A stretch of 64,000 nt of DNA. It comes from Catenuloplanes indicus (GTDB taxonomy: Bacteria; Actinomycetota; Actinomycetes; Mycobacteriales; Micromonosporaceae). The DNA lies in NCBI RefSeq assembly GCF_030813715.1, contig NZ_JAUSUZ010000001.1:6944001-7008000 (forward strand). Direction: 5' to 3'. This document shows, piece by piece, positions 14,965 through 23,713 of this stretch. The first letter of the stretch is position 1, and each line of letters opens with the position of its first letter. The position numbers and the translations under genes are program-made. The notes beneath the pieces are model-generated. The model made no database searches. It was not told the origin of the DNA and was given only the letters and a program-made list of their open reading frames with translations.

Positions 14965-16851
14965 GTGACGAGGGCGGCGAGCGTGGGCGTGCCGGTCGGC
15001 GATCTGCTGGTGGAGGCCGGGTTGCTGACCCGGCAGCAGATGTCCGACGCGGTGAAGACCCGGGTGCGCACCGGCGCGCGTCTGGAGACGATCCTGATCA
15101 ACTCCGGCGTGGTGCGCCGGCTGGACATCTACCGGGTGCTGGCGCGCGGCTGGGACATCCCGTACATGGAGGACCTCGACCAGTACCCGGTCGACGACCG
15201 GCTGCTGGCCGGGCTGGAGCCGACCGAACTGGTGGCCGGCGCGTGGTTCCCGGTGCAGCGTCGCGACGACGGCACGGTGCTGGTCGCGACCGCGGAGGCG
15301 CCGAGCGAGCGCCGCCGCACCGAGATCTCCCGGCGGCTCGGCGACGCGCCGGTCGAGTTCGCCGCGGTCACCGGTCTGGACATCGACGTGGCCGTGATGC
15401 GCGGCTTCCGCGGCCTGGTGCTGGAGGAGGCGAGCCTCGGCCTGTGGCGCCGCGACGAGAACCGCTCCGCGCGCACCGTGCTCAGCCGCGGTCAGCGCTG
15501 GTTCTTCGGCATCACCGCGGTCGTGCTGGTGGCGCTCTCCGTCCTGTTCCCGCGCTCGGTTCTGGTCGCACTGTCCGCCACCGTCGGCGCCGCGTTCCTG
15601 GTCAGCGTGTGGTTCAAGTTCGCCATCTGCCTGTCCGGCGCGCGGTTCGAGCGGTTCGAGACCGTCACCGCGGCGGACGTGGCCGCGCTGCGCGACGTGG
15701 ACCTGCCGGTCTACACCGTCCTGGTCCCGGTCTACCGCGAGGCGAACGTGGTCGGCGACCTGGTGGCGAACCTCGGCGCGCTCGACTACCCGCCGTCCAA
15801 GCTGCAGATCCTGCTGTTGCTGGAGGAGGAGGACGACGAGACCCGGGACGCGGCCAAGGCGGCCCGGCCACCGCAGACCATCACGTTCGTCACCATCCCG
15901 GCCGGGCAGCCGCAGACCAAGCCGAAAGCGTGCAACGTCGGGCTGTTCCTGGCGAAGGGCGAGTTCCTGGTCATCTACGACGCGGAGGACAAGCCGGACC
16001 CGGACCAGCTGAAGAAGGCCGTGGTCGCGTTCCGCCGGGGCGGGCGCAGCCTGGCCTGCGTGCAGGCGGCGCTGAACTACTGGAACGCGGACGAGAACGC
16101 GCTCACCCGGATGTTCACCCTCGAATACTCGTTCTGGTTCGACTACATGCTGCCCGGGCTGGACGCGAGCCGGATGCCGATCCCGCTCGGCGGCACGTCC
16201 AACCACTTCCGGACGGACGCGCTGCGCCGGCTCGGCGGCTGGGACCCGTTCAACGTCACCGAGGACGCGGACATCGGCATCCGCGCGGCCGCGCTCGGGC
16301 GCACGGTCAGCGTGATCAACTCGACCACGTTCGAGGAGGCGAACCGGGCGTACGGCAACTTCATCCGCCAGCGGTCCCGGTGGATCAAGGGGTACCTCCA
16401 GACCACGCTCGTGCACCTGCGGCAGCCGGTCACGCTGCTGCGGATGATCGGCCCGCGGTCCGCGTTCGGGTTCGCGCTGCTGGTCGGCGGCACCCCGCTG
16501 ATGTTCCTGTGCGTACCGCCGCTGTACGTGCTGTTCGCCGTCTCGCTGTTGTTGCCGCCGGACGCGCTCTCCCCGTACTTCCCCGGCTGGGTGCTGTGGA
16601 GCGGCCTGGTCAACCTGCTGCTCGGCAACTCTCTGATGATCTACGTGTCGATGATGGGGGCGTTCAAACGACGCCGGTACCGGCTCGTCGCCTGGGGCCT
16701 GGTGAACCCGCTCTACTGGCTGATGCACTCGATCTCCGCGTACAAGGCGCTCTGGCAGCTGATCACCCGACCGCACTACTGGGAGAAGACCACCCATGGC
16801 CTCAGTACCGTCGCGGGGCACACACCCGCAGACGGCCCCGTTCACGCCTGA
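14965..16851 (+). CDS. Processive family 2 glycosyltransferase with N-terminal MshEN-like domain (XagB/NfrB-type)
   Basis: A ~628-residue membrane glycosyltransferase. Residues 8-150 resemble the GspE/MshEN N-terminal domain (GDLLVEAGLLTRQQ and RLETILINSGVV repeats), known in NfrB/XagB-like enzymes to bind c-di-GMP. Two membrane helices (about 178-222) lead to a GT2 domain (about 248-480) with DAED near 339, the TED motif at 432-434 and QRSRW (469-473), the set seen in processive cellulose/hyaluronan-type synthases; more helices follow (about 495-600). It should polymerise and export a polysaccharide of unknown sugar. Start is uncertain: GTG codons at 14959, 14965 and 14983 are possible and the ribosome site is weak. 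Sits between a c-di-GMP enzyme and a membrane protein. Confidence 0.88.
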   Translation: MTRAASVGVPVGDLLVEAGLLTRQQMSDAVKTRVRTGARLETILINSGVVRRLDIYRVLARGWDIPYMEDLDQYPVDDRLLAGLEPTELVAGAWFPVQRRDDGTVLVATAEAPSERRRTEISRRLGDAPVEFAAVTGLDIDVAVMRGFRGLVLEEASLGLWRRDENRSARTVLSRGQRWFFGITAVVLVALSVLFPRSVLVALSATVGAAFLVSVWFKFAICLSGARFERFETVTAADVAALRDVDLPVYTVLVPVYREANVVGDLVANLGALDYPPSKLQILLLLEEEDDETRDAAKAARPPQTITFVTIPAGQPQTKPKACNVGLFLAKGEFLVIYDAEDKPDPDQLKKAVVAFRRGGRSLACVQAALNYWNADENALTRMFTLEYSFWFDYMLPGLDASRMPIPLGGTSNHFRTDALRRLGGWDPFNVTEDADIGIRAAALGRTVSVINSTTFEEANRAYGNFIRQRSRWIKGYLQTTLVHLRQPVTLLRMIGPRSAFGFALLVGGTPLMFLCVPPLYVLFAVSLLLPPDALSPYFPGWVLWSGLVNLLLGNSLMIYVSMMGAFKRRRYRLVAWGLVNPLYWLMHSISAYKALWQLITRPHYWEKTTHGLSTVAGHTPADGPVHA

Positions 16852-17941
16852 GTGGCCGCCCCGGGCGCCGTCCACCACCACGCAGCGGCCGCAGCGGGCC
16901 AGAACGGCACAGAGCGAGAGACGCGCGGGGACGGTCCGGCACTGGGCGTTCCGGTTCCTGCTCAGCGTGCCGTACCTCGCGCTGGCCGTGCTGTGGACCG
17001 GCGACGTCTCCGCGAACGAGGCGATCGAGCGGGACGGCGCGATCATCGACTGGGGTTCCGACCGGCTGAACTTCGTCAGCGAGCTGTTCCCGCCGCTGCC
17101 CGCGGCCGTGGCCGGGCTGGCGCCGTACGGCACCCGCGGCCTCGGCGTGGCCGGTGCGCTGCTGGCCGGGGTGACGCTCGGCGTGCTGTGGGACCGCCTG
17201 CGCCGCTACGGGCTGCCGGTCTGGCTGGTCGTCGTGCTGCTGGCCGGACTCGGCGCGATGCCCGGCTTCGGCGCGCTCGCGGTCAGCGATTTCCGCGGCT
17301 TCGCCATGGTGGCGCTGTTCGCCGTGGCGCTGGCCGGGATGGTCCGGTTCGCGGCGGACGGTGACACCGGCGGCGGCTTCACCTGCGGGCTGGCCATGGG
17401 CGCGGCCGTGATGTGCGACGTCTCGGCCGTGCTGTTCACCGTGATGCTGGCCGTCACCTGCGCGGTGATCATCCGCCGGCGTGGCTTCGGCGGCACCGCG
17501 GCGGCGCCCGGGCTGCTCGGCGCGACCGCGCTGGTGATCACGTTCCCGGCCGCGTCCGCGCTGTGCGGCTGGGCGTTCCTGGAGTGGCGGTTCGCCGGCA
17601 CGGTCTTCCAGGGGCTGCGCGAGGCCGGCTGGGGGCCCGACATCATCACCGGCGGGTGGGCCGCGCTGGCCGGGCAACCGTGGCGCGAGCTGGGCGAGGC
17701 GGTGCTGCGTACCCCCGTGTTCGTGGCGGTTCTGGTTCTGGCCCTCGGCACCGGGCGCTGGCTGCTGGCGCTGCTGCTGGTCGGGCTGGCCGTCGCGCTC
17801 GGCATGCCGCTCACGCCCGGCGAGGCGCTGCTCGTGCTCGGCGCGGCCGCGCTGGTCACCCCGATGCCGTCCGGGAGGGTCGCGGTCGCGGTGCTGACGG
17901 TCGCGGCTTTATGTCAAGTGGGCCTCGGATGGCTTTGGTGA
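16796..17941 (+). CDS. Polytopic membrane protein in polysaccharide operon
   Basis: A 381-residue integral membrane protein of no recognised family. A ~48-residue basic, Pro/Thr/Arg-rich cytoplasmic N-terminus is followed by about ten hydrophobic segments. After the first helix comes a conserved-looking loop with NEAIERDGAIIDWGSDRLNF. The layout resembles glycosyltransferase-39/87-like membrane proteins but the catalytic Asp pair of those families is not obvious. Its ATG lies inside the 3' end of the glycosyltransferase gene (56-base overlap) with a GGGAGAAG ribosome site, so it is co-translated and probably works in the same polysaccharide assembly or export step. Confidence 0.8.
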   Translation: MASVPSRGTHPQTAPFTPEWPPRAPSTTTQRPQRARTAQSERRAGTVRHWAFRFLLSVPYLALAVLWTGDVSANEAIERDGAIIDWGSDRLNFVSELFPPLPAAVAGLAPYGTRGLGVAGALLAGVTLGVLWDRLRRYGLPVWLVVVLLAGLGAMPGFGALAVSDFRGFAMVALFAVALAGMVRFAADGDTGGGFTCGLAMGAAVMCDVSAVLFTVMLAVTCAVIIRRRGFGGTAAAPGLLGATALVITFPAASALCGWAFLEWRFAGTVFQGLREAGWGPDIITGGWAALAGQPWRELGEAVLRTPVFVAVLVLALGTGRWLLALLLVGLAVALGMPLTPGEALLVLGAAALVTPMPSGRVAVAVLTVAALCQVGLGWLW

Positions 17942-17987
17942 GGTGGCACGTGGGTATCACCATATGAACCGTCAACAGGAGGCAGTC

Positions 17988-18137
17988 ATGGCACGCATCG
18001 TCGACCGGATCCAGCACTTCCTGCGCTCGCCCGCGGGCCGTAAGGCCACCGAGCGGGTCCAGCGTGAGCTCGCGAAGCCGCAGACCCAGCAGAAGCTGCG
18101 CGGCCTCGTGACCCGCCTGTCCGGCAAGCGCCGATAA
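17988..18137 (+). CDS. Small basic protein (49 aa)
   Basis: A 49-residue, strongly basic protein without Cys or membrane segment, predicted to be helical (IVDRIQHFLRSPAGRKATERV, ending in GKRR). The ATG at 17988 has an excellent CAGGAGG ribosome site 5 bases upstream, better evidence for translation than its length. It lies 46 bases after the membrane protein and 42 before the EcsC-like gene on the same strand, so it may be part of either unit. Function unknown; nucleic-acid binding would fit its charge but is only a guess. Confidence 0.75.
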   Translation: MARIVDRIQHFLRSPAGRKATERVQRELAKPQTQQKLRGLVTRLSGKRR

Positions 18138-18179
18138 TCTCACCCCGTCCCACCACCGCACCTCTCCCGGAGCGCACAC

Positions 18180-18908
18180 GTGACCGTACCGCCGGATGAA
18201 TTCGACAGCCCCGCCGCCGACGACCCGATCGCCGAGGACGAGACGGTCGCCGCGCCGCCCGGCACGCTGTGGGACCGGATGAAGAGCGACCCGCAGTACG
18301 CGCCGGAGCACCTCGCGCTGGAGGCGGTGCGCCGCCTCGGCCCGCAGGCGCGCGACTGGGCCGAGCGGTCGCGCGCGTTCCAGCCGGACGTCCCGGCGGA
18401 CGTGCTGGCGCAGCGCGCCGTCAAGCGCTTCCGCAACCACGCCCGGCTGTCCGGCGCGGTGTCCGGCGCGGCCGGCCTGCCCGGCGCGGTGGTCGACGTG
18501 GGCGTGCTCGCCTGGACCCAGGCGCGGATGGTGCTGCACATCGCGGCCGCGTACGGCATCGACCCCACGCACCCGGACCGCGCGACCGACCTGCTGGTCC
18601 TGCAGAAGGTGCACAAGGTCGCGGAGACCGCGCGGATCGCGCTCGGCGTGGCCGCCGGCCGGGAGCGGGCCAGTGCGCTGTTCGCCCGCTCCGGCGGCAA
18701 GCCGCTGGCCGGTGTGATGCTTCGGCTCGGCGTCCGGCTGGCGCAGATGGCCGGCGTCCGCGCGGCCAAGCGGATGGTCGCCAAGGTCATCCCGGGCGCG
18801 TCGATCGCGCTCGGCACCTGGGCCAACTCCAGCGCCACCACCGCGCTCGCCCGGCGCGCAGTGGAGATCTTCCGCGACACGCCGAGCTCGCTGCCGTCCG
18901 CCTCCTAG
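18180..18908 (+). CDS. EcsC-like protein
   Basis: A 242-residue protein with an acidic N-terminal tail (~25 residues) and a region (about 85-230) similar to the EcsC family: the GLPGAVVDVG block, IAAAYGIDPTHPDRATDL and the C-terminal VIPGASIALGTWANSSATT glycine/alanine-rich hydrophobic helix pair. EcsC proteins are peripheral or integral membrane proteins of unclear role. GTG start at 18180 follows CCGGAG by 7 bases. The gene shares a CTAG tetranucleotide (18905-18908) with the convergent SGNH lipoprotein gene: each uses it for its stop codon, a 4-base overlap that leaves no room for a terminator. Confidence 0.72.
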   Translation: MTVPPDEFDSPAADDPIAEDETVAAPPGTLWDRMKSDPQYAPEHLALEAVRRLGPQARDWAERSRAFQPDVPADVLAQRAVKRFRNHARLSGAVSGAAGLPGAVVDVGVLAWTQARMVLHIAAAYGIDPTHPDRATDLLVLQKVHKVAETARIALGVAAGRERASALFARSGGKPLAGVMLRLGVRLAQMAGVRAAKRMVAKVIPGASIALGTWANSSATTALARRAVEIFRDTPSSLPSAS

Positions 18909-19747
18909 AAGGCGTAGGTCTCCTCCGCGATAGCGGCCTGACCGGCCACGTTCGGGTGGAAGAAGTCGAGGTGATTGACGAGGTCGAGGGTGAACCGGAC
19001 CCGGTGCACGGCGCCCTCGTCATCCCGGCAGCGCTCGCCGAACTCGCGGCAGGCCCGGCGCAGCTCCCGGTTGTAGTCCTCGATCCGCCCGTCCACCGCG
19101 CGGCGGCGGTCCTGGTCCGCGTCCGCGAGCGACGTGGGGTTGCCCAGCATGCTCTGGCAGATACCCCGGTTCCAGACCGCGACCGCCCGCTCGTCGGTGT
19201 GCCCGAGTTCCCACAGCCGGTAGACGTCCGGCACGCTCGCGACCAGCACCTCCGCCTCCGGCAGCCCGTCTGCGATGGTGGCGAGCGCGGCGTCGACCTG
19301 GGCGCGGAAGTCGTCCACCGGCGTCATCGCCCCCGGGTTCGCGCGGCAGGCGTCGTTCGCCCCGATCATGATCGTTACGTACGCCGCGCCGGTCCGTACG
19401 GCCGCGTCCGCCTGGCCCGCCAGGTCGGCCGCGCGCGCCCCCGCCTTGGCGAAGTTGTGCGCCCGATCGGTGATCTTCGGGTTGCCCGCGCGAATCCGCA
19501 GATAGTGGCTGTCCACGTCCGGGTCGAAACCGGTCGACCAGGAGTTCCGGACGCAGACGACGAGCGTGGCGCAGGTGCCGTAGCCCGCGGTGATCGAATC
19601 GCCGAGCGCGGCCATCGACGCGGGGAGGTCGTCGTTCGTCGGTGGGTCCGCCCCGGGCGTGCCGCCTCCGCCGGCCTCTCCCTCGCAGGCGAGCGCGAGC
19701 ACGCTGAGTGCGGTCAGAACCGCGACCTGCCAGCGTCGTACGACCAT
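18905..19747 (-). CDS. SGNH/GDSL-hydrolase lipoprotein
   Basis: A ~280-residue lipid-anchored esterase. The signal peptide ends in the lipobox LALAC (Cys near residue 21), followed by a Gly/Glu-rich spacer and an SGNH hydrolase domain with nucleophile block AALGDSITAGYG, the GANDAC block and the late DFFHPNVAGQ block carrying the catalytic Asp-x-x-His. Two extra Cys pairs suggest disulfides, as in actinobacterial GDSL lipases related to the Streptomyces scabies esterase group. ATG at 19747 with GGAGGA upstream (a TTG one codon earlier is possible). Overlaps the stop of the EcsC-like gene. Confidence 0.88.
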   Translation of the reverse strand: MVVRRWQVAVLTALSVLALACEGEAGGGGTPGADPPTNDDLPASMAALGDSITAGYGTCATLVVCVRNSWSTGFDPDVDSHYLRIRAGNPKITDRAHNFAKAGARAADLAGQADAAVRTGAAYVTIMIGANDACRANPGAMTPVDDFRAQVDAALATIADGLPEAEVLVASVPDVYRLWELGHTDERAVAVWNRGICQSMLGNPTSLADADQDRRRAVDGRIEDYNRELRRACREFGERCRDDEGAVHRVRFTLDLVNHLDFFHPNVAGQAAIAEETYAF

Positions 19748-19900
19748 CAACTTCCTCCGATGCAGTGGACGGCGACGGTCTTGTGACTCTACGTTGTTGG
19801 GGTGCCGGGAAGCATGCCACGTTATCGTTCAGGTGACCCCTGAAAACCGAGCGATCGGCTGTTATTTTGAGCCCTCACCCGCCGGATCGGAGGGCCGTCC

Positions 19901-21253
19901 ATGATTGATCGCGGGCGTCTCGCCACGCTGCTGGCTCGCGAACGCGCCACCTACGCCGACCGCAACCCACGCTCCGCGGCTGCCTACGCCCGCGCCGAGC
20001 ACCTCTTCGGCCGCACGCCGATGACCTGGACGAACCGCACCGCCGCCGGCTTCCCGCTCTACCTGGCCACCGCCCGCGGCGCGCACGTCACCGACCTCGA
20101 CGGCCATGACCACGCCGACTTCAGCCTCGGCGACACCGCCGCCATGGCCGGTCACTCACCCGCGCCGGTCGTCGACGCCGTACGCCGCCGGACCGCCGAC
20201 CTCGGCGGCCTGACCGCGATGCTCCCGACCGAGGACGCGGAAGTGGTCGGCGCCGAACTCTCCCGCCGGTTCGGACTCCCGCTGTGGAGCTTCGCGCTCA
20301 CCGCGACCGACGCGAACCGGTGGGCGATCCGCCTGCTCCGCGCCGTCACCGGCCGCCCACGCATCCTGGTCAACAGCCACTGCTACCACGGCTCGGTCGA
20401 CGAGACCCTGATCGTGATCGGCCCGGACGGCCGCCCGCGCCACCGCGCCGGCAACGTCGGCGCGCCGGCCGACGTGCTCACCACCAGCCGCGTCGCCGAA
20501 TTCAACGACGTGGACGGTCTCGCCCGCGAACTCGCGCACGGGGACGTGGCGGCCGTGCTGATGGAACCCGCGCTCACCCATGCCGGCATCGTCACACCCG
20601 AGATCGGCTACCTGGCCAAGGTGCGCGAACTGACCCAGCGGCACGGCACCTACCTGATCAACGACGAGACGCACACGTTCTCCGAGGGCCCCGGCGGCGC
20701 CACCCGCGCCTGGGAACTCCAGCCCGACGTGGTCACCATCGGCAAATCGATCGGCGGCGGCGTCCCGGCCGCCGCGTACGGCATCACCACCGAACTCGCG
20801 GACGCGCTCGCCACCCGCTCCGACCTCGACCTCTCCGACGCCGGCGGCATCGGCGGCACGCTCGCCGGCGGCGCCCTCTCCATGGCCGCGACCCGCGCCA
20901 CACTGACGTCGGTGCTGACCGACGCGGCCTTCGAGCACATGATCTCCATGGCCCGGGCGTTCGCGGCCGGCGTCCGGCTCGTGCTGGACCGGCACGGGCT
21001 GTCCTGGTCGGTGTGCCAGCTGGGCGCACGCGTGGACTACCGCTTCACCTCACCGGCACCCCGGAACGGCACGCAGTCAGTCGCGGCGGCCGACCCGGAG
21101 CTGGAGGAGTACCTGCACGTGTACCTGGCGAACCGGGGGGTGCTGTTGACGCCGGGCCAGAACATGGCGCTGATGTGCCCGGACACGACGCTGGACGACG
21201 TGGCGCGGCACCAGGAAGCCTTCCACGCGGCCATCAAGGAACTGGTCGATTAG
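19901..21253 (+). CDS. Class III PLP-dependent aminotransferase (glutamate-1-semialdehyde aminomutase-like)
   Basis: A 450-residue fold-type I PLP enzyme. The PLP Lys is K282 in VTIGKSIGGGVP; D255 of INDETHT contacts the pyridine nitrogen; CYHGSVDE and the substrate-clamp GGTLAGG are also present. It is closest in layout to glutamate-1-semialdehyde 2,1-aminomutases, but no haem-pathway genes are nearby and actinomycetes carry several such paralogues used as amino- or aminomutase enzymes with other substrates, so hemL is not assigned. ATG at 19901 with GGAGGG ribosome site. Monocistronic; a short 7-bp hairpin follows. The codon usage is slightly richer in CCGC/ACC than neighbours but not clearly foreign. 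Confidence 0.88.
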   Translation: MIDRGRLATLLARERATYADRNPRSAAAYARAEHLFGRTPMTWTNRTAAGFPLYLATARGAHVTDLDGHDHADFSLGDTAAMAGHSPAPVVDAVRRRTADLGGLTAMLPTEDAEVVGAELSRRFGLPLWSFALTATDANRWAIRLLRAVTGRPRILVNSHCYHGSVDETLIVIGPDGRPRHRAGNVGAPADVLTTSRVAEFNDVDGLARELAHGDVAAVLMEPALTHAGIVTPEIGYLAKVRELTQRHGTYLINDETHTFSEGPGGATRAWELQPDVVTIGKSIGGGVPAAAYGITTELADALATRSDLDLSDAGGIGGTLAGGALSMAATRATLTSVLTDAAFEHMISMARAFAAGVRLVLDRHGLSWSVCQLGARVDYRFTSPAPRNGTQSVAAADPELEEYLHVYLANRGVLLTPGQNMALMCPDTTLDDVARHQEAFHAAIKELVD

Positions 21254-21278
21254 CGCCGCGGGTCGCGTGGAGGGGTGA

Positions 21279-21300
21279 TCGGGCCACTGCGCGCCCGATA
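21279..21300. terminator. Short hairpin between convergent genes
   Basis: Inverted repeat atcgggc/gcccgat (21279-21285, 21294-21300) between the aminotransferase and response-regulator stop codons. Weak stem; candidate terminator only. Confidence 0.4.
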
Positions 21301-21320
21301 TTTCATCGAGCAGCGGCTCC

Positions 21321-21773
21321 TCAGGACCAGGACTGCTTCGGCAGCACCACGATCTGCCCGAAGAACTCGTCGATGTTGCGCACCACGTTCTCGAACTCGT
21401 CCAGGTCGATCGGCTTGGTCACGTACGCGTTGGCCTGGAGCGTGTAGCTGGACAGGATGTCCGTGTCCGCCTTCGACGTGGTCAGGACCACGATCGGGAT
21501 CAGGCGGAGCCGTTCGTCGGACTTGACCTCGGCCAGCACCTGGCGGCCGTCGACGCGGGGCATGTTCAGATCGAGCAGGATCAGGTCGGGGCGGGTTGCC
21601 TCGGCGTGCTTGCCCTCGCGGCGGAGGAACTGGAGCGCCTCCTGGCCGTCGCTGACCACGTCGACGTGCTTGGGGCTGCCGGAGGCCTCCAGGGCCTCTT
21701 CGATCATGAGCACGTCGCCCGGGTCGTCGTCCACCACGAGGATGCGGACCGGCTGGGTGGAGGTGGACATCAT
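21321..21773 (-). CDS. Single-domain response regulator (Rcp1-like)
   Basis: A 150-residue CheY-fold receiver without output domain. The acidic pocket is DDD at 15-17, the phospho-acceptor Asp68 lies in LILLDLNMP, with Thr99 in VVLTTS and Lys120 in YVTKPIDLDEF. The long beta4-alpha4 loop and the C-terminal EFFGQIVVLP are typical of Rcp1-like regulators that are phosphorylated by phytochrome or hybrid kinases. No kinase gene is adjacent, so its partner is elsewhere. A GAGGAA ribosome site precedes three consecutive possible starts (GTG-ATG-ATG); the first ATG is taken. Confidence 0.9.
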   Translation of the reverse strand: MMSTSTQPVRILVVDDDPGDVLMIEEALEASGSPKHVDVVSDGQEALQFLRREGKHAEATRPDLILLDLNMPRVDGRQVLAEVKSDERLRLIPIVVLTTSKADTDILSSYTLQANAYVTKPIDLDEFENVVRNIDEFFGQIVVLPKQSWS

Positions 21774-21890
21774 CACCGGGGATTCCTCGATTCGGGGTGG
21801 CGTGCGGGAGAGCAGTCTACGGCACCACCCGGGTGCCTACCGGGATCCGGGGCGGCCGGAACCGCGTGAAAAAAACGTGAAAAGCGCATG

Positions 21891-21933
21891 AAAAAGCGCG
21901 CCGGCCAGGCACGGGGGAACCTGGCCGGCGCGC
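21891..21933 (-). terminator. Intrinsic terminator after the sigma-factor gene
   Basis: Perfect 14-bp inverted repeat (21896-21909, 21920-21933) with a 10-base loop; on the minus strand the stem is followed directly by TTTTT (21895-21891). This is a classical U-tract terminator, rare in such GC-rich DNA, 23 bases past the sigma-factor stop. Confidence 0.88.
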
Positions 21934-21955
21934 GGTCCGGTGTGTTGCGGTGAAG

Positions 21956-22777
21956 TCAGTAGCCGTCCGGGCCGAAGTGGCCGCGGAGCTTGGTGAGCGC
22001 ACGGGCCAGCAGGCGGGAGACGTGCATCTGCGAGACGCCGATCTGGTCCGCGATCTGCGACTGGGTGAGGTTGCCGTAGAAGCGGAGCGTCAGGATCTTC
22101 TGCTCGCGCTCGTCCAGCGTCGCCAGCGCCGGGCCCAGGGCCACGCGCAGCTCGGCCAGCTCGTACTCCCGGTCGACGCCGCCGAGCGTGTCGCCCAGTT
22201 CGGTCGAGCCGTCCGCGGTGGCCGGGGTGGAGAGCGAGGTGGCCGTGTAGGCGCGGGCGCCCTCGAGGCCCTCCAGCACCTCCTCCTCGGTGACCTTCAG
22301 GTGCGCGGCGATGTCCGCGACCGTCGGCGAGCGGCCCAGCGACTGCAGCAGCGTGCTGTTCGCCTCGGAGATGGCCAGCCGCAGCTCCTGCAGCCGGCGC
22401 GGGACCCGCACGTCCCAGGTCCGGTCGCGGAAGTAGCGCTTGATCTCGCCGATGATGGTCGGGATCGCGTAGCCGGCGAAGTCGACGCCACGCTCGGGGT
22501 CGAACTTGTCGATCGCCTTGATCAGGCCGATCGTCGCGGTCTGCTCCAGGTCGTCCATCGGCTCGCCGCGGCCGGAGAAGCGCAGCGCCAGGTGACGGGC
22601 GAGCGGCAGCCACGCCTCGATCGCCCTGTCGCGGAGCGCCTCGCGGGACGGATGCCCGGCCGGCATCGCGCACAGCGTCTGAAGAAGCTCGGTCGCCTTG
22701 TCCGCCTGGGCGGCACGGGCGATCGGCTGCGGCTTGACGTCGGCCGCTGCCGTGTCCTGCGTCGTCGTCGTGGTCAT
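21956..22777 (-). CDS. SigF/SigB-family RNA polymerase sigma factor
   Basis: A 273-residue group 3 (SigB/SigF/SigG) sigma factor. Region 2 is visible at DLEQTATIGLIKAIDKFDPERG with FAGYAIPTIIGEIKRYFRD, region 3 at RRLQELRLAISEAN to EEEVLEGLEGARAY, and the region 4 helix-turn-helix at LTQSQIADQIGVSQMHVSRL. Such factors direct stress or sporulation regulons and are normally held by an anti-sigma factor under phosphatase control; no anti-sigma or antagonist gene is adjacent. ATG at 22777 has GGGAGGACCACC upstream. A SigB/F-type promoter about 95 bases upstream suggests autoregulation. Confidence 0.92.
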   Translation of the reverse strand: MTTTTTQDTAAADVKPQPIARAAQADKATELLQTLCAMPAGHPSREALRDRAIEAWLPLARHLALRFSGRGEPMDDLEQTATIGLIKAIDKFDPERGVDFAGYAIPTIIGEIKRYFRDRTWDVRVPRRLQELRLAISEANSTLLQSLGRSPTVADIAAHLKVTEEEVLEGLEGARAYTATSLSTPATADGSTELGDTLGGVDREYELAELRVALGPALATLDEREQKILTLRFYGNLTQSQIADQIGVSQMHVSRLLARALTKLRGHFGPDGY

Positions 22778-22871
22778 GGTGGTCCTCCCGGCACCTCGAT
22801 GTCCTCCGTGCCCCGGGGGCGCGAGTCGATGGTTGGTGCACGACATCGACCGGGGGCTCGGCGCACCCTTG

Positions 22872-22897
22872 ATAGCCGCTGGCTCTCCGGCTCAAAC
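22872..22897 (-). promoter_or_regulatory. Candidate SigB/SigF-type promoter of the sigma-factor gene
   Basis: On the minus strand GTTT (22897-22894) and GGCTAT (22877-22872) are spaced by 16 bases, matching the GTTT-N14-16-GGGTAT pattern of group 3 sigma factors with one mismatch. Positive autoregulation is inferred. Confidence 0.5.
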
Positions 22898-23019
22898 CAC
22901 TTTTCTTCAAGAATATTTGCCGTCCACCAATCGAGTTCGCGTACCATGTCGCTCCGTAGTGAATCAACTACCTTAAGTGACGCACTTCCGACTCCACGGT
23001 GGAGCGATGGTTGTCTATG

Positions 23020-23562
23020 ATGTGGACCGTGGCACGGATACTTCTCGTACCCGGGCGCAGCGCCGCCGCACCCGACCACTGGCAGTCCCGCTGGGCCGCC
23101 GCCAACCCCGACTACCAGTGGGTGCCCCGTCCCAGCGGCCCGCTCTTCGACCTCGAGCTGCGCGTCGCCGCGCTGCACCGGGCGATCACCGCCGCGCGCA
23201 CGCCGGCGGTACTGGTCGCGCACAGCGCCGGCTGCATCACCACCGTCGTCTGGGCCAGCCGGCACGCCGGGCCGGTGCGCGGCGCACTGCTGGTCGCCCC
23301 GCCGTACATCGATCCCGAGTGGCGGCCCGGCCCGGACGATCCCGACGAGCCGGCCATCGACGTGCCGCGCACCGCGCTGCCGTTCCCGGCGATCGTGGTC
23401 GCCAGCCGCACCGACCCCTACGCGGAGTTCGAGGAGTCCCGCGACTACGCGCTGGACTGGGGTGCCCAGCTGATCGACGCGGGTGACGCCGGGCACCTGC
23501 ACAGCGCGGCCGGTTACGGTCCCTGGCCGGCCGGCGAACAACTGCTGAAAAACCTTCTATGA
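23020..23562 (+). CDS. RBBP9/YdeN-type alpha/beta hydrolase
   Basis: A ~180-residue small serine hydrolase. The early ILLVPG strand and WQSRWAA block, nucleophile elbow VAHSAGC (catalytic Ser), the Asp in ASRTDPY and the late His in AGHLHSAAGYG with GPWPAG are the order and spacing of the RBBP9/YdeN (DUF1234-like) family. Physiological substrate unknown. Two adjacent ATGs (23017, 23020) and a GTG at 23029 are possible starts; GGAG lies upstream of the ATGs. Divergent from the sigma-factor gene; about 150 bases without a gene follow it. Confidence 0.85.
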   Translation: MWTVARILLVPGRSAAAPDHWQSRWAAANPDYQWVPRPSGPLFDLELRVAALHRAITAARTPAVLVAHSAGCITTVVWASRHAGPVRGALLVAPPYIDPEWRPGPDDPDEPAIDVPRTALPFPAIVVASRTDPYAEFEESRDYALDWGAQLIDAGDAGHLHSAAGYGPWPAGEQLLKNLL

Positions 23563-23713
23563 CATGTACCCGCTTCCGGCGCCGGCACGTTCCGCATGCT
23601 CCCGCGGGCACCGGTCGGCCGCGGGCGGCCTCCCTGCACGATCCGAGGGTGGTGGCGAAAACCCGTCGGCGTCTCCTTGGCCGTCCGTGACCTCGGTTGG
23701 CTAGGGTCGGTGA

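Noticed and set aside
19901-21253. Assignment of the aminotransferase as hemL
   Set aside because: The general fold matches, but the haem-pathway neighbours are missing and several GSA-aminomutase-like paralogues are common in actinomycetes.
23020-23562. The small hydrolase as the missing OleB
   Set aside because: It is an RBBP9/YdeN-type fold of ~180 residues, far from the operon and without the haloalkane-dehalogenase motifs.
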